A program made the position numbers and the translations under genes. The notes under the pieces are model-generated. The model was not told the origin of the DNA. It saw only the letters and a program-made list of their open reading frames with translations, and did no database searches. Positions 1-7,175 of a stretch of 45,180 nucleotides of DNA are shown piece after piece (positions within the stretch are counted from its first letter, which is position 1; every line of letters starts with the position of its first letter). Source of the DNA: an uncultured Clostridia bacterium (GTDB taxonomy: Bacteria; Bacillota; Clostridia; Christensenellales; Borkfalkiaceae); NCBI GenBank assembly GCA_944375795.1, contig CALWAU010000021.1:1-45180 (forward strand), written 5' to 3'.

Positions 1-363
1 TTTTCTCGGTGCGGGTCGGGGCGAAATGCAAATCAGGCTCAGCCTGAATTGAACGGTCTTATCGATGGGGAGGTCCGCGGGGAAAAATTAAACGCGTACA
101 TGCCCCGTGGTATTTTCGATAGTCAAAACCTTGGGTATCCCATATAAGAACGTATAAATGCGCGGGGGCTCCGAAAAACCGGATTTCGGAGCCCCCCCCG
201 TGTCACCATATTCGGCGGGCTCGAACATTCATCGCGTACATGTATGACTGTTTTTGTTTTCCGGGTGGGGGTATTCTCTTTAAGGCAGACGATTTTTTCT
301 GAAAATCAAATTTATGGACAGAATAAAATTTAGGAATTTTTGTAATTTTTATGCGATAATTCC
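1..363. other. gap without a recognised gene at the window edge
   Basis: I recognise no gene here. A short open frame runs in from the left edge and stops at 145-147, but its translation resembles nothing I know. A perfect 7-bp inverted repeat lies at 33-47. A GC-rich hairpin lies at 164-196. From about 260 onward the DNA is AT-rich, as expected upstream of the promoter that starts at 364. Confidence 0.6.
164..196. terminator. GC-rich hairpin, possible terminator of an upstream gene
   Basis: Positions 164-176 pair perfectly with 184-196 (13 bp, 7-nt loop). The 3' side of the hairpin runs on into a tract of eight C (192-199). Neither strand carries a T-tract after the stem, so this is not a textbook intrinsic terminator. 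Its place between the window edge and the pilus promoter suggests transcript-end processing or termination. Confidence 0.4.
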
Positions 364-392
364 TTGACATTTGTTGCGGGAAGTTGTAGAAT
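364..392 (+). promoter_or_regulatory. sigma-A-type promoter of the pilus operon
   Basis: The sequence shows TTGACA (364-369), a 17-bp spacer and TAGAAT (387-392). The -35 is consensus and the spacing ideal. The next gene downstream is the small HTH protein at 666, so the transcript would carry a leader of about 265 nt. No other comparable promoter was seen before the pilin genes. Confidence 0.8.
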
Positions 393-399
393 AATAACG

Positions 400-590
400 T
401 AAAGGATCGAAATGTCGCGAAGAAGCCGCTCCCCGGCAAGGCGACATTCGTTTTCGGCCGTGGCCGGAAGTTTATAGACCGACGAAGATAACTGCCGTGT
501 GGCAGAAGAAAATTTTCATATACAATTCGGCGAAGGGATATCCCTTCATGCGTTGTTACAGACAACGCATGAAAAACTCTTTTCCGGCTT
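400..590 (+). promoter_or_regulatory. structured 5' leader with terminator-like hairpin
   Basis: Several stems are visible in the leader: 411-418 with 441-448, enclosing 425-428 with 434-437; a short stem in 455-466; CTGCC/GGCAG around 492-504; a 16-nt palindrome at 532-547; and a 12-bp stem 545-556/562-573 with a 5-nt loop, followed by a T-rich stretch (577-582). The last two overlap and could be mutually exclusive, as in an attenuator. I matched no known riboswitch class. The conserved residues of cyclic-di-GMP aptamers, which often precede clostridial pilin genes, are absent. Confidence 0.45.
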
Positions 591-665
591 TTGTCGCGCG
601 GAGACGCGGCAGGGGTGCGGGCGTTGTGTGTGAAGAAAATCGGAAACGGAAGTCGGGGTATAAAT

Positions 666-956
666 ATGGATAAAATTGCGGCGAAAACGGAAAGAAAGAG
701 AAACGGAGCGGACAACGTGATTTTGGCGGAGGCCTACCCCGAGTTGCAGACGCTGACCAAGAGGGAAAGGGAATTGTTCTGGCTGCTTTTGGAGGGCTAC
801 GAAACGCAGAAGCTGTGCGAGGCGCTGGGCCTTGCGCGCAACACGGTGTGCGCCTATATCAGCGGGCTTTACAGAAAATGCGGCACGTACAGCCGCAGCA
901 GCCTGCGGGCAAAATACAGGCAGCTGTACTATCAGCGCCGCGCCCATTGTCCGTGA
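666..956 (+). CDS. small LuxR/NarL-type HTH protein at head of pilus operon
   Basis: This 96-residue protein is essentially one LuxR/FixJ-type helix-turn-helix. It has the LTKRERELFWLLLEG opening, a recognition-helix segment around NTVCAYISGLYRKCG, and no receiver or sensor domain. Such HTH-only proteins usually bind DNA as dimers and respond to partners or to their own level. The ATG at 666 was chosen because it has a G-rich stretch a few bases upstream and because residues encoded from 591 look like leader DNA read in frame. It sits between the promoter and the first pilin on the same strand, so it probably regulates the pilus operon, perhaps its own. Target and signal are unknown. Confidence 0.75.
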   Translation: MDKIAAKTERKRNGADNVILAEAYPELQTLTKRERELFWLLLEGYETQKLCEALGLARNTVCAYISGLYRKCGTYSRSSLRAKYRQLYYQRRAHCP

Positions 957-1051
957 TTTTCGGGGGGAACGAAAAGGGTGGGGGCAGGGATTTGACTGAC
1001 GTAAAAGGCGGGTGCAAAAACCCGAAAACAAAATAATAAGGAGACATTTTT

Positions 1052-1522
1052 ATGACGGCAAGGAAGAAAAAGCGCAATGCGTTCACGTTAGTGGAACTGT
1101 TGGTCGTTATCGCGATTCTGGCGATTCTGGCCACGGTGTCGGTGATCGGCTACACGGCGTTTGTCAACCGCGCCAACGAATCCAATGCCCTTTCCGAAAT
1201 GACCCAGGCGCGCGACCTTATCCGCGCGGAGCTTATGGACGGCGAGGTGCATACATATGATGATAAGAATACGCCGGCCGACGAGTCTGATGACGTAAGT
1301 CTTCAATTGACCGATGACGCTTTGGTTATTCGGAATGTAACGGATTTAGGAACTGTTTTGACCGACCTTACGCAATTGAAGGGTACGTTTACGCTTAATA
1401 AGGCTGAACAAGCAAATGAAGACGGTACCACCGATGTGGTTAGCATAACCTATAAGCTGGAAAGCGGCGAAGCCACGGCGACGTGGACGATTGAGACGGA
1501 TACAATTACAACCAACTCCTAA
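1052..1522 (+). CDS. type IV pilin-like protein (candidate major pilin)
   Basis: This is a 156-residue prepilin. A short basic leader precedes the hydrophobic alpha-1 helix FTLVELLVVIAILAILATVS, with the conserved glutamate at +5. The predicted cleavage is A|F rather than the usual G|F. PilD (7172) would cut and methylate it, and PilB/PilC would assemble it. The size, the good ribosome-binding site (AAGGAG) and the first position after the HTH gene suggest a major subunit. The C-terminal half is acidic and beta-rich, with no disulfide cysteine pair. A hairpin at 1535-1582 follows and could protect the 3' end of this message. Confidence 0.88.
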   Translation: MTARKKKRNAFTLVELLVVIAILAILATVSVIGYTAFVNRANESNALSEMTQARDLIRAELMDGEVHTYDDKNTPADESDDVSLQLTDDALVIRNVTDLGTVLTDLTQLKGTFTLNKAEQANEDGTTDVVSITYKLESGEATATWTIETDTITTNS

Positions 1523-1534
1523 AAACAAAAACAA

Positions 1535-1582
1535 GCGCGCGGGGGAACCCTGAATAAAAACGACAGGGTTTCCTTTGCGCGC
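1535..1582 (+). other. long imperfect hairpin after the pilin gene
   Basis: GCGCGC plus GGAACCCTG (1535-1552) pairs with CAGGGTTTCC...GCGCGC (1564-1582), with one bulge and G-T pairs. No T-tract follows on the + strand; an A-rich stretch precedes it instead. It may be an mRNA-stabilising or processing stem between the pilin and the next gene rather than a terminator. Confidence 0.5.
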
Positions 1583-1590
1583 GATATGCG

Positions 1591-1620
1591 TTATAGCGGA
1601 TTATATAGCGGTTATAGCGC
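1591..1620 (+). repeat. short direct repeats, TTATAGCG type
   Basis: Three near-identical 8-10 nt units lie in tandem (1591-1599, 1602-1611, 1612-1620), immediately after the hairpin and before the signal-less beta-helix gene. Function unknown; possibly a slippage product or a recombination scar. Confidence 0.5.
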
Positions 1621-1724
1621 AAATGCTAAGGGATTTCCCGACGGCGAGTGATTTCGGGGGATAAAAAGCAAAGTTCGGAAAAAAGCGGCGGAAGCCGTAA
1701 AAACAAAGGGGAAGTAAATTTGCA

Positions 1725-2594
1725 GTGTCCGACAATGACGATTCAATCAAGCAGCAAACAATAATCGAAGCGTCCGCAGATGTTACTTTGGAAAGTACGG
1801 GCGTTATCGAAAATTCGGTTTTTGATTTTGACAACGACAATACGGCAGCCAATGCAGAGACTCCCGGTACGCGTACTCTTCTTCTTCGGACCATGGGGAC
1901 GGCTGCCAAGGACGGAACGCTCACCATTTCCAATTGTACGCTGATCGACAGCTATGATGTATCCTATCAATGGTCGGGTGTCGATACAGTCATCATTGAA
2001 AATTGTACGTTTGTGGGCAGTAGGAAATGGGCGGTTGCAATCGGCCACAACAATACGCAATATATCGTAAGAAATAACGTGTTCTATAACTGCGAACGCG
2101 GCATTAACTTCCAGGAATGCGCGTCCAGCAACGGCGCAACCGTTATTGAGAACAATACGTTTATTCTTACCAATACCTCGAAGTCCAAAGCTTTCCAGTT
2201 TGCCAATTATACCAATGAAGCTTTGGAGAAAGTAAGCGATGTCTGCGTGATTATCCGCAATAATACGGTGCAGTCGGCTGTGGGCGTGGTGAATGTTCAC
2301 GAAACTATGGTGCAGAAAACGGATTCCGATAATTCGCAAATTCGTACCGGGGTTGTGAATCTCGTCAATTTGCAAACGACGGGCACGGCTAGGGGCGAAA
2401 ATGGAGAGCAAACCTTTACATTTACAGCCGGAACGAATGAGGGCAACTATCAGAATCTTGTCCGGTTTGAAAACAACAATACTTCTGCCGTTTCCGTTAA
2501 AGTTACGCCGGATATCCCGGATTGTGCTTTTGACGGTATTTGCGAAAAATATATGAACATCATGGTCAATTATTACAACAGCATTTTCCAATAA
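1725..2594 (+). CDS. beta-helix protein lacking any export signal
   Basis: This 289-residue protein is made of short beta-strand repeats rich in Asn, Thr and Val, with recurring segments such as TLTISNCTLI, TVIIENCTFVG, YIVRNNVFYN and TVIENNTFIL. This is typical of right-handed parallel beta-helices in surface adhesins and polysaccharide-binding proteins. The frame opens only after a stop at 1698-1700. The first usable start is GTG at 1725, about 10 nt after GGGGAAG. There is no signal peptide, prepilin leader or membrane segment, which is odd for a fold that is nearly always exported. It could be a 5'-truncated pilin passenger, a silent cassette, or a gene whose N-terminus was lost. It is visibly more AT-rich than the genes from 5251 on. 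Confidence 0.65.
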   Translation: MSDNDDSIKQQTIIEASADVTLESTGVIENSVFDFDNDNTAANAETPGTRTLLLRTMGTAAKDGTLTISNCTLIDSYDVSYQWSGVDTVIIENCTFVGSRKWAVAIGHNNTQYIVRNNVFYNCERGINFQECASSNGATVIENNTFILTNTSKSKAFQFANYTNEALEKVSDVCVIIRNNTVQSAVGVVNVHETMVQKTDSDNSQIRTGVVNLVNLQTTGTARGENGEQTFTFTAGTNEGNYQNLVRFENNNTSAVSVKVTPDIPDCAFDGICEKYMNIMVNYYNSIFQ

Positions 2595-2616
2595 AACAAT
2601 AGTCTGATAAACGGCT

Positions 2617-2646
2617 TTATCCCGCGGCCGTCAGGCCGCGGGATAA
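2617..2646 (+). other. perfect 13-bp hairpin without T-tract
   Basis: Positions 2617-2629 pair perfectly with 2634-2646 around a 4-nt loop. No T-run follows on either strand. It directly follows the beta-helix gene and directly precedes repeat DNA. Confidence 0.6.
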
Positions 2647-2667
2647 GGAGTGATTTAAGAAATGGAC

Positions 2668-2825
2668 AATCCCTCAGACGGCTGTCGCCGCCAGCTCCCT
2701 TTGCACAAGGGAGCCTCGAAAAGCGGGAGCCTTGGAGAAACGGGAGTCTTAGAAATAAAGGGCGCTATAAAGACAAAGGGAGCGAAGATGAAGGAGGAGG
2801 GAGCTTTGGAAAGGAAGGACGCTTG
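2668..2825. repeat. dispersed-repeat-like element with degenerate tandem units
   Basis: The stretch opens with AATCCCTCAG and contains an 8-bp inverted repeat GCTCCCTT...AAGGGAGC (2694-2701/2707-2714). From memory this resembles an intergenic repeat common in gut Clostridia; I could not check it. From 2705 onward about six degenerate units of 15-20 nt built on GGGAGCCTTGGA-like sequence follow, the last near 2810-2825. It looks like an element whose end has been tandemly expanded and has decayed. Confidence 0.55.
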
Positions 2826-2893
2826 CTCCCCCGGGAAAAATCAGAAAAAATCCGCAAAACGGGTTTTTAATAAAATTTGAGAGGAGATATAGT

Positions 2894-5209
2894 ATGTTCC
2901 GGAAGAAAGTAAAAAAAGCTTTCACATTGGTCGAACTGCTTGTCGTCATCGCGATTCTGGCAATCCTTGCCACGGTCTCGGTGGTCGGCTATATGCAGTT
3001 CACAAAGCGGGCGCAGCAGTCGAATGATATGTCGCTGACTACGCAGATCAATACGGTCTTACAGGCCGACGAGGTTACGGGCAAACCTCAGACCATGACC
3101 GAGGCTATCGCCGTTATGGAAGAAGCGGGCGCAAATATCGCGGAGCTTACCCCTACGACGGAAGGGTATTCCTATGTGTGGAACTCGGCGACCAATCGCG
3201 TGATTTTGCTCGACGGGGGCAAGAAGGTTGTCGCCCCCGCGGATGCGACCATTGACAATCCCGCCGATTGCTATGCAATCATTAAATCCGAGGCAGACCT
3301 CACTACCTGGGCGGGTTACAGCCTGTATTTCACTCGGGAATATGCGGGCACGGGATATACCCTTCCGGCCACGTCCTCTTTGGTTAGTGTCGATGTCGGA
3401 ACGAGTGCCATTAAGACATTGAATATTTTGGCAGGCAACGGAACGGCTACCATTTATACCACGGAGGGCAGCACGGTTACGATTAACGCGCCGGGAGCTA
3501 CCATTAATCATTATGGCGAGGCGGCTTCCGTCGATGTGCGGGAAGTTGCTGAAAATTCGTATCACCTTTATGGAACGGTAACCGAAGATATCCAGATTAC
3601 CAAGGGGCGTGTTGTTATTGCTAACGGGGCTTCTGCCGAGGCTGTCGTTTTGAACGGCAACAATATCAAGGTTGATGTTGAAAATAACGCAACATTAAAT
3701 GCTATTGCGGCTACGGATTCGGAATATATGGAAACGTCGACGCTTCCTGATGAGAGTATTGTTCCGGCTTTCGTTGGAGACACGACAGCTGCACTTTACT
3801 TTAACGGCGGATTTGGAACGGCTGCTGCTCCTTATGAAATTGACAATGCGGAGCAACTCATAAATTTAAGAGTTTTGGCTGTCATGGGTACAACTTCGAC
3901 GGGTAATAGTGTTTATATGTTTAATAAACCCTATTATGTTGAGTTGACAAATGACATTTATTTTGAAGATGTTCAGGCGAGTGGGTATATTTTGAATATC
4001 TTCATAGGTGAGTTTAACGGTAATGGCCATTCGATTTATGCGGGAAATGATAGTATTACTCTTTTTGAAGATGCTAATGGGACAACGACAATCAAAAATG
4101 TAACGGTTGTTCAATCCAACGCGGAAAATTGGTTCCAACTCGTTGAATGTGCAGGGTTTTATAATATCGGAGGTATTGAAAGAGTTTCATTAACGCTGGA
4201 TAATATAATTATGAAGGCGGAAAATGAAGAAACAGTGTTTGAAGTTTCAAATAATGTTTCGGGCTTCTTGTATTACACTTGGATGGATACCACATTCAAA
4301 AATTGCACTAACTATTTGAATATTCAGATAGGTGGAGGCGGCTATTCGGGTGTATTTTTGGGTGGATATGCTACTAAGCCTAACAACGGAGTGCTTGCAA
4401 ATTCGCTTGATATTACTTTCGATACCTGTGTGAATGAAGGTAAAATTGTAGGCAAGAATGTTGGCTTCTTTACCGGAAACACTTGTGACGGTGGATTTAA
4501 TATCGTTGACAATGCTGACTTTTCAGATAGAGTAAGCGATAAACATAATGCTTACATTACGAATTGTGTGAACAATGGAACTTTGATCGGAACAGTAGAT
4601 TGTCAGCCGTTTGCCAATAACTCCAATGTTAATGCGGCAATTAATGAAGAATTGATGGCGGCAGCGCAACAAGACACTGCGTCGTATAAAAATAATGGTA
4701 CGATGGATGTGATTTCTGTTGACGGTCTTGGATTAAACCTCGGCGAGAATAATACTATTTCCATTACGTGCAATGAAATTGCTGGGATTGCTTATTTTGA
4801 GGTTACCTATTATGTACAAATGTCGTTTGATTATGAGGATGGTTCTCAGGCAGGCAGTTCGTATGTTATAGTGACAGTTCAAGTTTCTCCGGAAACGATA
4901 GCTAATGGGCAGCCATACGTTTATGCTATTGTTGGTAGCAACGAATATGAGGAATCAACCGGTACGCCGTACGCTTCGATTAATGCGAAAGAAAATGCGG
5001 ATGACAGAGGCAATAAATATAAGCTGGTTCAGACAAAAAATGGCTTGCTTTGCGTTGTTAGCAGTGAAAGTATGATTGAAGCGGTTGGTTGGGGAGCAGC
5101 ATCTGTTACACTTAATCAAACTAAGACAACTTATAGGGTAACAGCTTTTGATGAGGAAGGATATTCCCTCGGGAGTGTTACATATAGCTCTGGTTCGATT
5201 GAAAAGTAA
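2894..5209 (+). CDS. giant pilin-like protein with large beta-rich passenger
   Basis: This 771-residue protein starts like a prepilin: MFRKKVKKA followed by FTLVELLVVIAILAILATVS, Glu at +5 and predicted A|F cleavage. The first 45 residues are nearly identical in design to the pilin at 1052. The rest is about five times the size of a normal pilin. It has a beta-rich, Thr/Asn/Val-rich body, a segment near residue 302 (GTAAAPYEIDNAEQL) of the kind found before GLUG or beta-helix repeats, and short repeats such as ITNCVNNGTLIG. It is probably a pilus-borne or tip adhesin. Base composition falls from GC-rich to AT-rich at about 3600-3750, inside the gene. The start is supported by GAGGAG 9-10 nt upstream. 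Confidence 0.82.
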   Translation: MFRKKVKKAFTLVELLVVIAILAILATVSVVGYMQFTKRAQQSNDMSLTTQINTVLQADEVTGKPQTMTEAIAVMEEAGANIAELTPTTEGYSYVWNSATNRVILLDGGKKVVAPADATIDNPADCYAIIKSEADLTTWAGYSLYFTREYAGTGYTLPATSSLVSVDVGTSAIKTLNILAGNGTATIYTTEGSTVTINAPGATINHYGEAASVDVREVAENSYHLYGTVTEDIQITKGRVVIANGASAEAVVLNGNNIKVDVENNATLNAIAATDSEYMETSTLPDESIVPAFVGDTTAALYFNGGFGTAAAPYEIDNAEQLINLRVLAVMGTTSTGNSVYMFNKPYYVELTNDIYFEDVQASGYILNIFIGEFNGNGHSIYAGNDSITLFEDANGTTTIKNVTVVQSNAENWFQLVECAGFYNIGGIERVSLTLDNIIMKAENEETVFEVSNNVSGFLYYTWMDTTFKNCTNYLNIQIGGGGYSGVFLGGYATKPNNGVLANSLDITFDTCVNEGKIVGKNVGFFTGNTCDGGFNIVDNADFSDRVSDKHNAYITNCVNNGTLIGTVDCQPFANNSNVNAAINEELMAAAQQDTASYKNNGTMDVISVDGLGLNLGENNTISITCNEIAGIAYFEVTYYVQMSFDYEDGSQAGSSYVIVTVQVSPETIANGQPYVYAIVGSNEYEESTGTPYASINAKENADDRGNKYKLVQTKNGLLCVVSSESMIEAVGWGAASVTLNQTKTTYRVTAFDEEGYSLGSVTYSSGSIEK

Positions 5210-5250
5210 TATTAATTTTATTTCTCTAACAACAGAATAGGAGAATGGGT

Positions 5251-5625
5251 ATGGCAAGGAAGAAAAAGGGCTTTACTTTGGTCGAGCTTTTGGTGACGCT
5301 CGCGTGCGCCGCCATCTTCCTTGCCTGCCTTTCTACTTCCATGGTTTTGCTCTCCCGCCTCGGCGGAAGGGTGTTGGACCAAAGCGCCGACCAATATAAA
5401 CTGGGCGTTTTGGCCGATTATGTCCGCTCCCTTCACTTACGCGATACGGCGGACGCGCCCGTCTTTGTCATCGACGACGACGGCGGCGTTTCCGAGGGGG
5501 AACGGCTTCTGTTTTCCGCCAGCAATATTTCCGGCGTTTCCTTTTTTCAGGAAGGCGGGTTTATCCGCTGCCGCGTCGAACACGATGCGGGCGAGTATGT
5601 CTTTATCTGCGGGGTGAGCGAATGA
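5251..5625 (+). CDS. minor pseudopilin (GspH/FimT-like)
   Basis: This 124-residue protein starts MARKKKG|FTLVELLVTLACAA, with canonical Gly at -1 and Glu at +5, followed by a short beta-rich domain. ATG at 5251 is preferred over 5245 because AGGAG (5239-5243) would be only one base from the upstream ATG but seven from this one. Its stop overlaps the next start by four bases. It probably acts in initiation or priming of pilus assembly. Confidence 0.8.
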   Translation: MARKKKGFTLVELLVTLACAAIFLACLSTSMVLLSRLGGRVLDQSADQYKLGVLADYVRSLHLRDTADAPVFVIDDDGGVSEGERLLFSASNISGVSFFQEGGFIRCRVEHDAGEYVFICGVSE

Positions 5626-6413
5626 ACCTGTCCCTACAAAATCTGTTTACAAAGCGGGGGGGCATGGTGTTCGAGTATTCGGACATCGGCGAGCCGTACC
5701 TGAAAATTTCCGCCCCCGACGGGCAGGAAAAGGAATTGTCGCTGGGGGCGCACCGCATCGAAAACGGCAAATTGCTCAATGTCGAAAGCCTGGCGGATAC
5801 CATTCTTTTTGAAATGGGGAAGGCGGAAAATTTCCGGCTGGTGCTCAAACTGAAAGAGACCTTCAAGTCGGTGATCTCCGTCCCCAAAATGAACGCCTGG
5901 AAGGCGCAGGCGCTTGCCTCGCGCGAGCTGAAACGGAGTTTTCCCAAATTCCGCGAAAAGTACATCTGCGTGCAGAGCCGATACAAATATTCCCTCGGGC
6001 AGGTGTTTACTTCCTATTTTATCCCCAACACGGCGGTGGAACCTTTCCGCGCCCTGGCGGAAAAATTGGGCGTGCGCATGACGGGCGCCGACATCTTCGG
6101 CAACGAGCTTCTGCGGCGGGTATGGCCGCAGGTGAAACGGGATTTTGCGTGTATTTACACGAAAGGCAGCGTCGCCACCATTATCGCCGCCTTGGACGGG
6201 CATCTGGTCACCGCTTACGATTTCCCCTTCGTCACGAAGGAGGACATCGTGCGGCAGTTCGCCGTCGTCATGGGCAAGCACGAATTTGAATTGGAAAAAC
6301 GGCCCGTCAGAACGCTGGTCGTCATCGGGCGGCGGAGCCTGAAATTCGACGACGTTTTCAAGGGCGTGCAGTGCGTTCGCCTGCCCATGGGGCAGGACGA
6401 GGAGCAGGACTGA
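5622..6413 (+). CDS. putative PilM/GspL-like assembly protein
   Basis: This 263-residue soluble protein has no signal peptide or membrane segment. The N-terminus (MVFEYSDIGEPYLKIS, then ELSLGAHRIENGKLLNVE) and the later strand-turn-strand segments resemble the actin-like fold of PilM or the cytoplasmic domain of GspL, which couple the assembly ATPase to inner-membrane partners. Position between minor pseudopilins supports this. The assignment rests on context and fold impression; no diagnostic motif is certain. Translation is coupled to the pseudopilin upstream through an ATGA overlap. Confidence 0.5.
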   Translation: MNLSLQNLFTKRGGMVFEYSDIGEPYLKISAPDGQEKELSLGAHRIENGKLLNVESLADTILFEMGKAENFRLVLKLKETFKSVISVPKMNAWKAQALASRELKRSFPKFREKYICVQSRYKYSLGQVFTSYFIPNTAVEPFRALAEKLGVRMTGADIFGNELLRRVWPQVKRDFACIYTKGSVATIIAALDGHLVTAYDFPFVTKEDIVRQFAVVMGKHEFELEKRPVRTLVVIGRRSLKFDDVFKGVQCVRLPMGQDEEQD

Positions 6414-6414
6414 C

Positions 6415-6936
6415 ATGGCGGGGCGTTTGGGCTTGCGCCGGCGTTGCGGCCGCGGCGATTTGCACCCGGGCGGTCCGCTTCGGACAAGGCGGGGGAGCAC
6501 GCTGGTCGAGGTGCTCGTCGCGCTCGCCGTTTTCTCTCTCAGCGTCGTCACCGTGCTGGGCGTATACCTGTCCGCCGCGCGCGGCGTCGCCAGGCAGCGC
6601 GAATATCTCTTTTTCGAGGGCGTGTGTCTGGATATCGATTACTATTACGACCGTTTCGGGGCTTCGGCGTGGGCGGAAGAATATTTCGGCGCGGAACTTG
6701 CCGGGGCGGACGAAAGCGCGGGCGAAGCGTATTACGACGACGATTTTGCCCTTTGCGGCGGGCCTGCAAAGTATACGCTGACCTATCGTTATGACGGCGA
6801 AAGCGGGTGTCTGTTCGTTTCCGTTTTCAACGCCGACGGCGGGCGCTATGTCATCGAAAATCTCAACTACGGCGGCAGCAAGTACGACATCGCCCGAAGA
6901 AGCGGCGCCGAAAGCGGCGGGGGAGGCGGCTCATGA
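6415..6936 (+). CDS. minor pseudopilin (PilV/GspI-like)
   Basis: This 173-residue protein has an unusually long, Arg/Gly-rich leader of about 27 residues. The processing site is RRG|STLVEVLVALAVFSLS with Glu at +5, matching the VLVALAVFS style of GspI/PilV minor pilins. The mature part is acidic with a Tyr/Asp-rich centre and a Gly/Ser tail. The start follows the previous stop by one base. Whether the true start lies further in is open, because the next usable start is unclear. Confidence 0.72.
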   Translation: MAGRLGLRRRCGRGDLHPGGPLRTRRGSTLVEVLVALAVFSLSVVTVLGVYLSAARGVARQREYLFFEGVCLDIDYYYDRFGASAWAEEYFGAELAGADESAGEAYYDDDFALCGGPAKYTLTYRYDGESGCLFVSVFNADGGRYVIENLNYGGSKYDIARRSGAESGGGGGS

Positions 6937-7175
6937 AAAAACGAAAGGCCTATGTCCTGCCCATCGCCATCATCGTCATGTTTTTCCTCTCGGTTACGGC
7001 GCTTACCGTGTTCGCCGTCGTGTGGCGGTACGCCGGGACGGTAAACGAACGCAAACAGCAGCTCGCCGAACAGGTATACGACGACCCCGACGGAGGGGCG
7101 GATTCGGCAGAATCGCCTTCGACGGAATTGCCCTCGACGGGAGCGCCCGCCGAGGACGGGGGAGGGGAGCCGTGA
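6933..7175 (+). CDS. small single-membrane-span protein of the pilus operon
   Basis: This 80-residue protein has MKKRKAY, a hydrophobic helix to about residue 30 (VLPIAIIVMFFLSVTALTVF), then a short hydrophilic tail rich in Pro, Ser, Glu and Gly. It resembles the start of PilX/GspK-type minor pilins but lacks the Glu at +5 and a clear Gly cleavage site, so it may stay membrane-anchored. It overlaps the genes on both sides by four bases (ATGA and GTGA), which argues that it is a real gene translated with them. Confidence 0.6.
   Translation: MKKRKAYVLPIAIIVMFFLSVTALTVFAVVWRYAGTVNERKQQLAEQVYDDPDGGADSAESPSTELPSTGAPAEDGGGEP

Larger units (their letters stand above)
2595..2893. other. spacer made of a hairpin and repeat DNA, no gene
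   Basis: This 299-bp gap holds the perfect hairpin at 2617-2646, a dispersed-repeat-like element at 2668-2717 and degenerate tandem units to about 2825. The ribosome-binding site of the giant pilin (GAGGAG) lies at its end. A 72-codon open frame across it is low-complexity repeat sequence and is not called as a gene. Confidence 0.65.

Noticed and set aside
1..147. Open frame running in from the left edge
   Set aside because: Too short and without recognisable sequence; other frames are equally plausible over part of the length.
400..590. Cyclic-di-GMP riboswitch before the pilin genes
   Set aside because: Expected from biology, but the conserved aptamer sequences of class I and class II are not present. 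Only unassigned stems are seen.
203..715. 170-codon - strand frame upstream of the pilus operon
   Set aside because: It crosses the strong + promoter, the leader hairpins and the HTH gene start, and has no homologous look or ribosome-binding site.
2662..2880. 72-codon + strand frame before the giant pilin
   Set aside because: It consists of dispersed-repeat and degenerate tandem-unit DNA. The peptide is Lys/Gly/Glu-rich and not protein-like.
6791..7171. Longer N-terminus for prepilin peptidase
   Set aside because: The upstream in-frame residues are basic shadow sequence of two pseudopilin-type genes. The GTG at 7172 has a strong ribosome-binding site and gives the normal family start.
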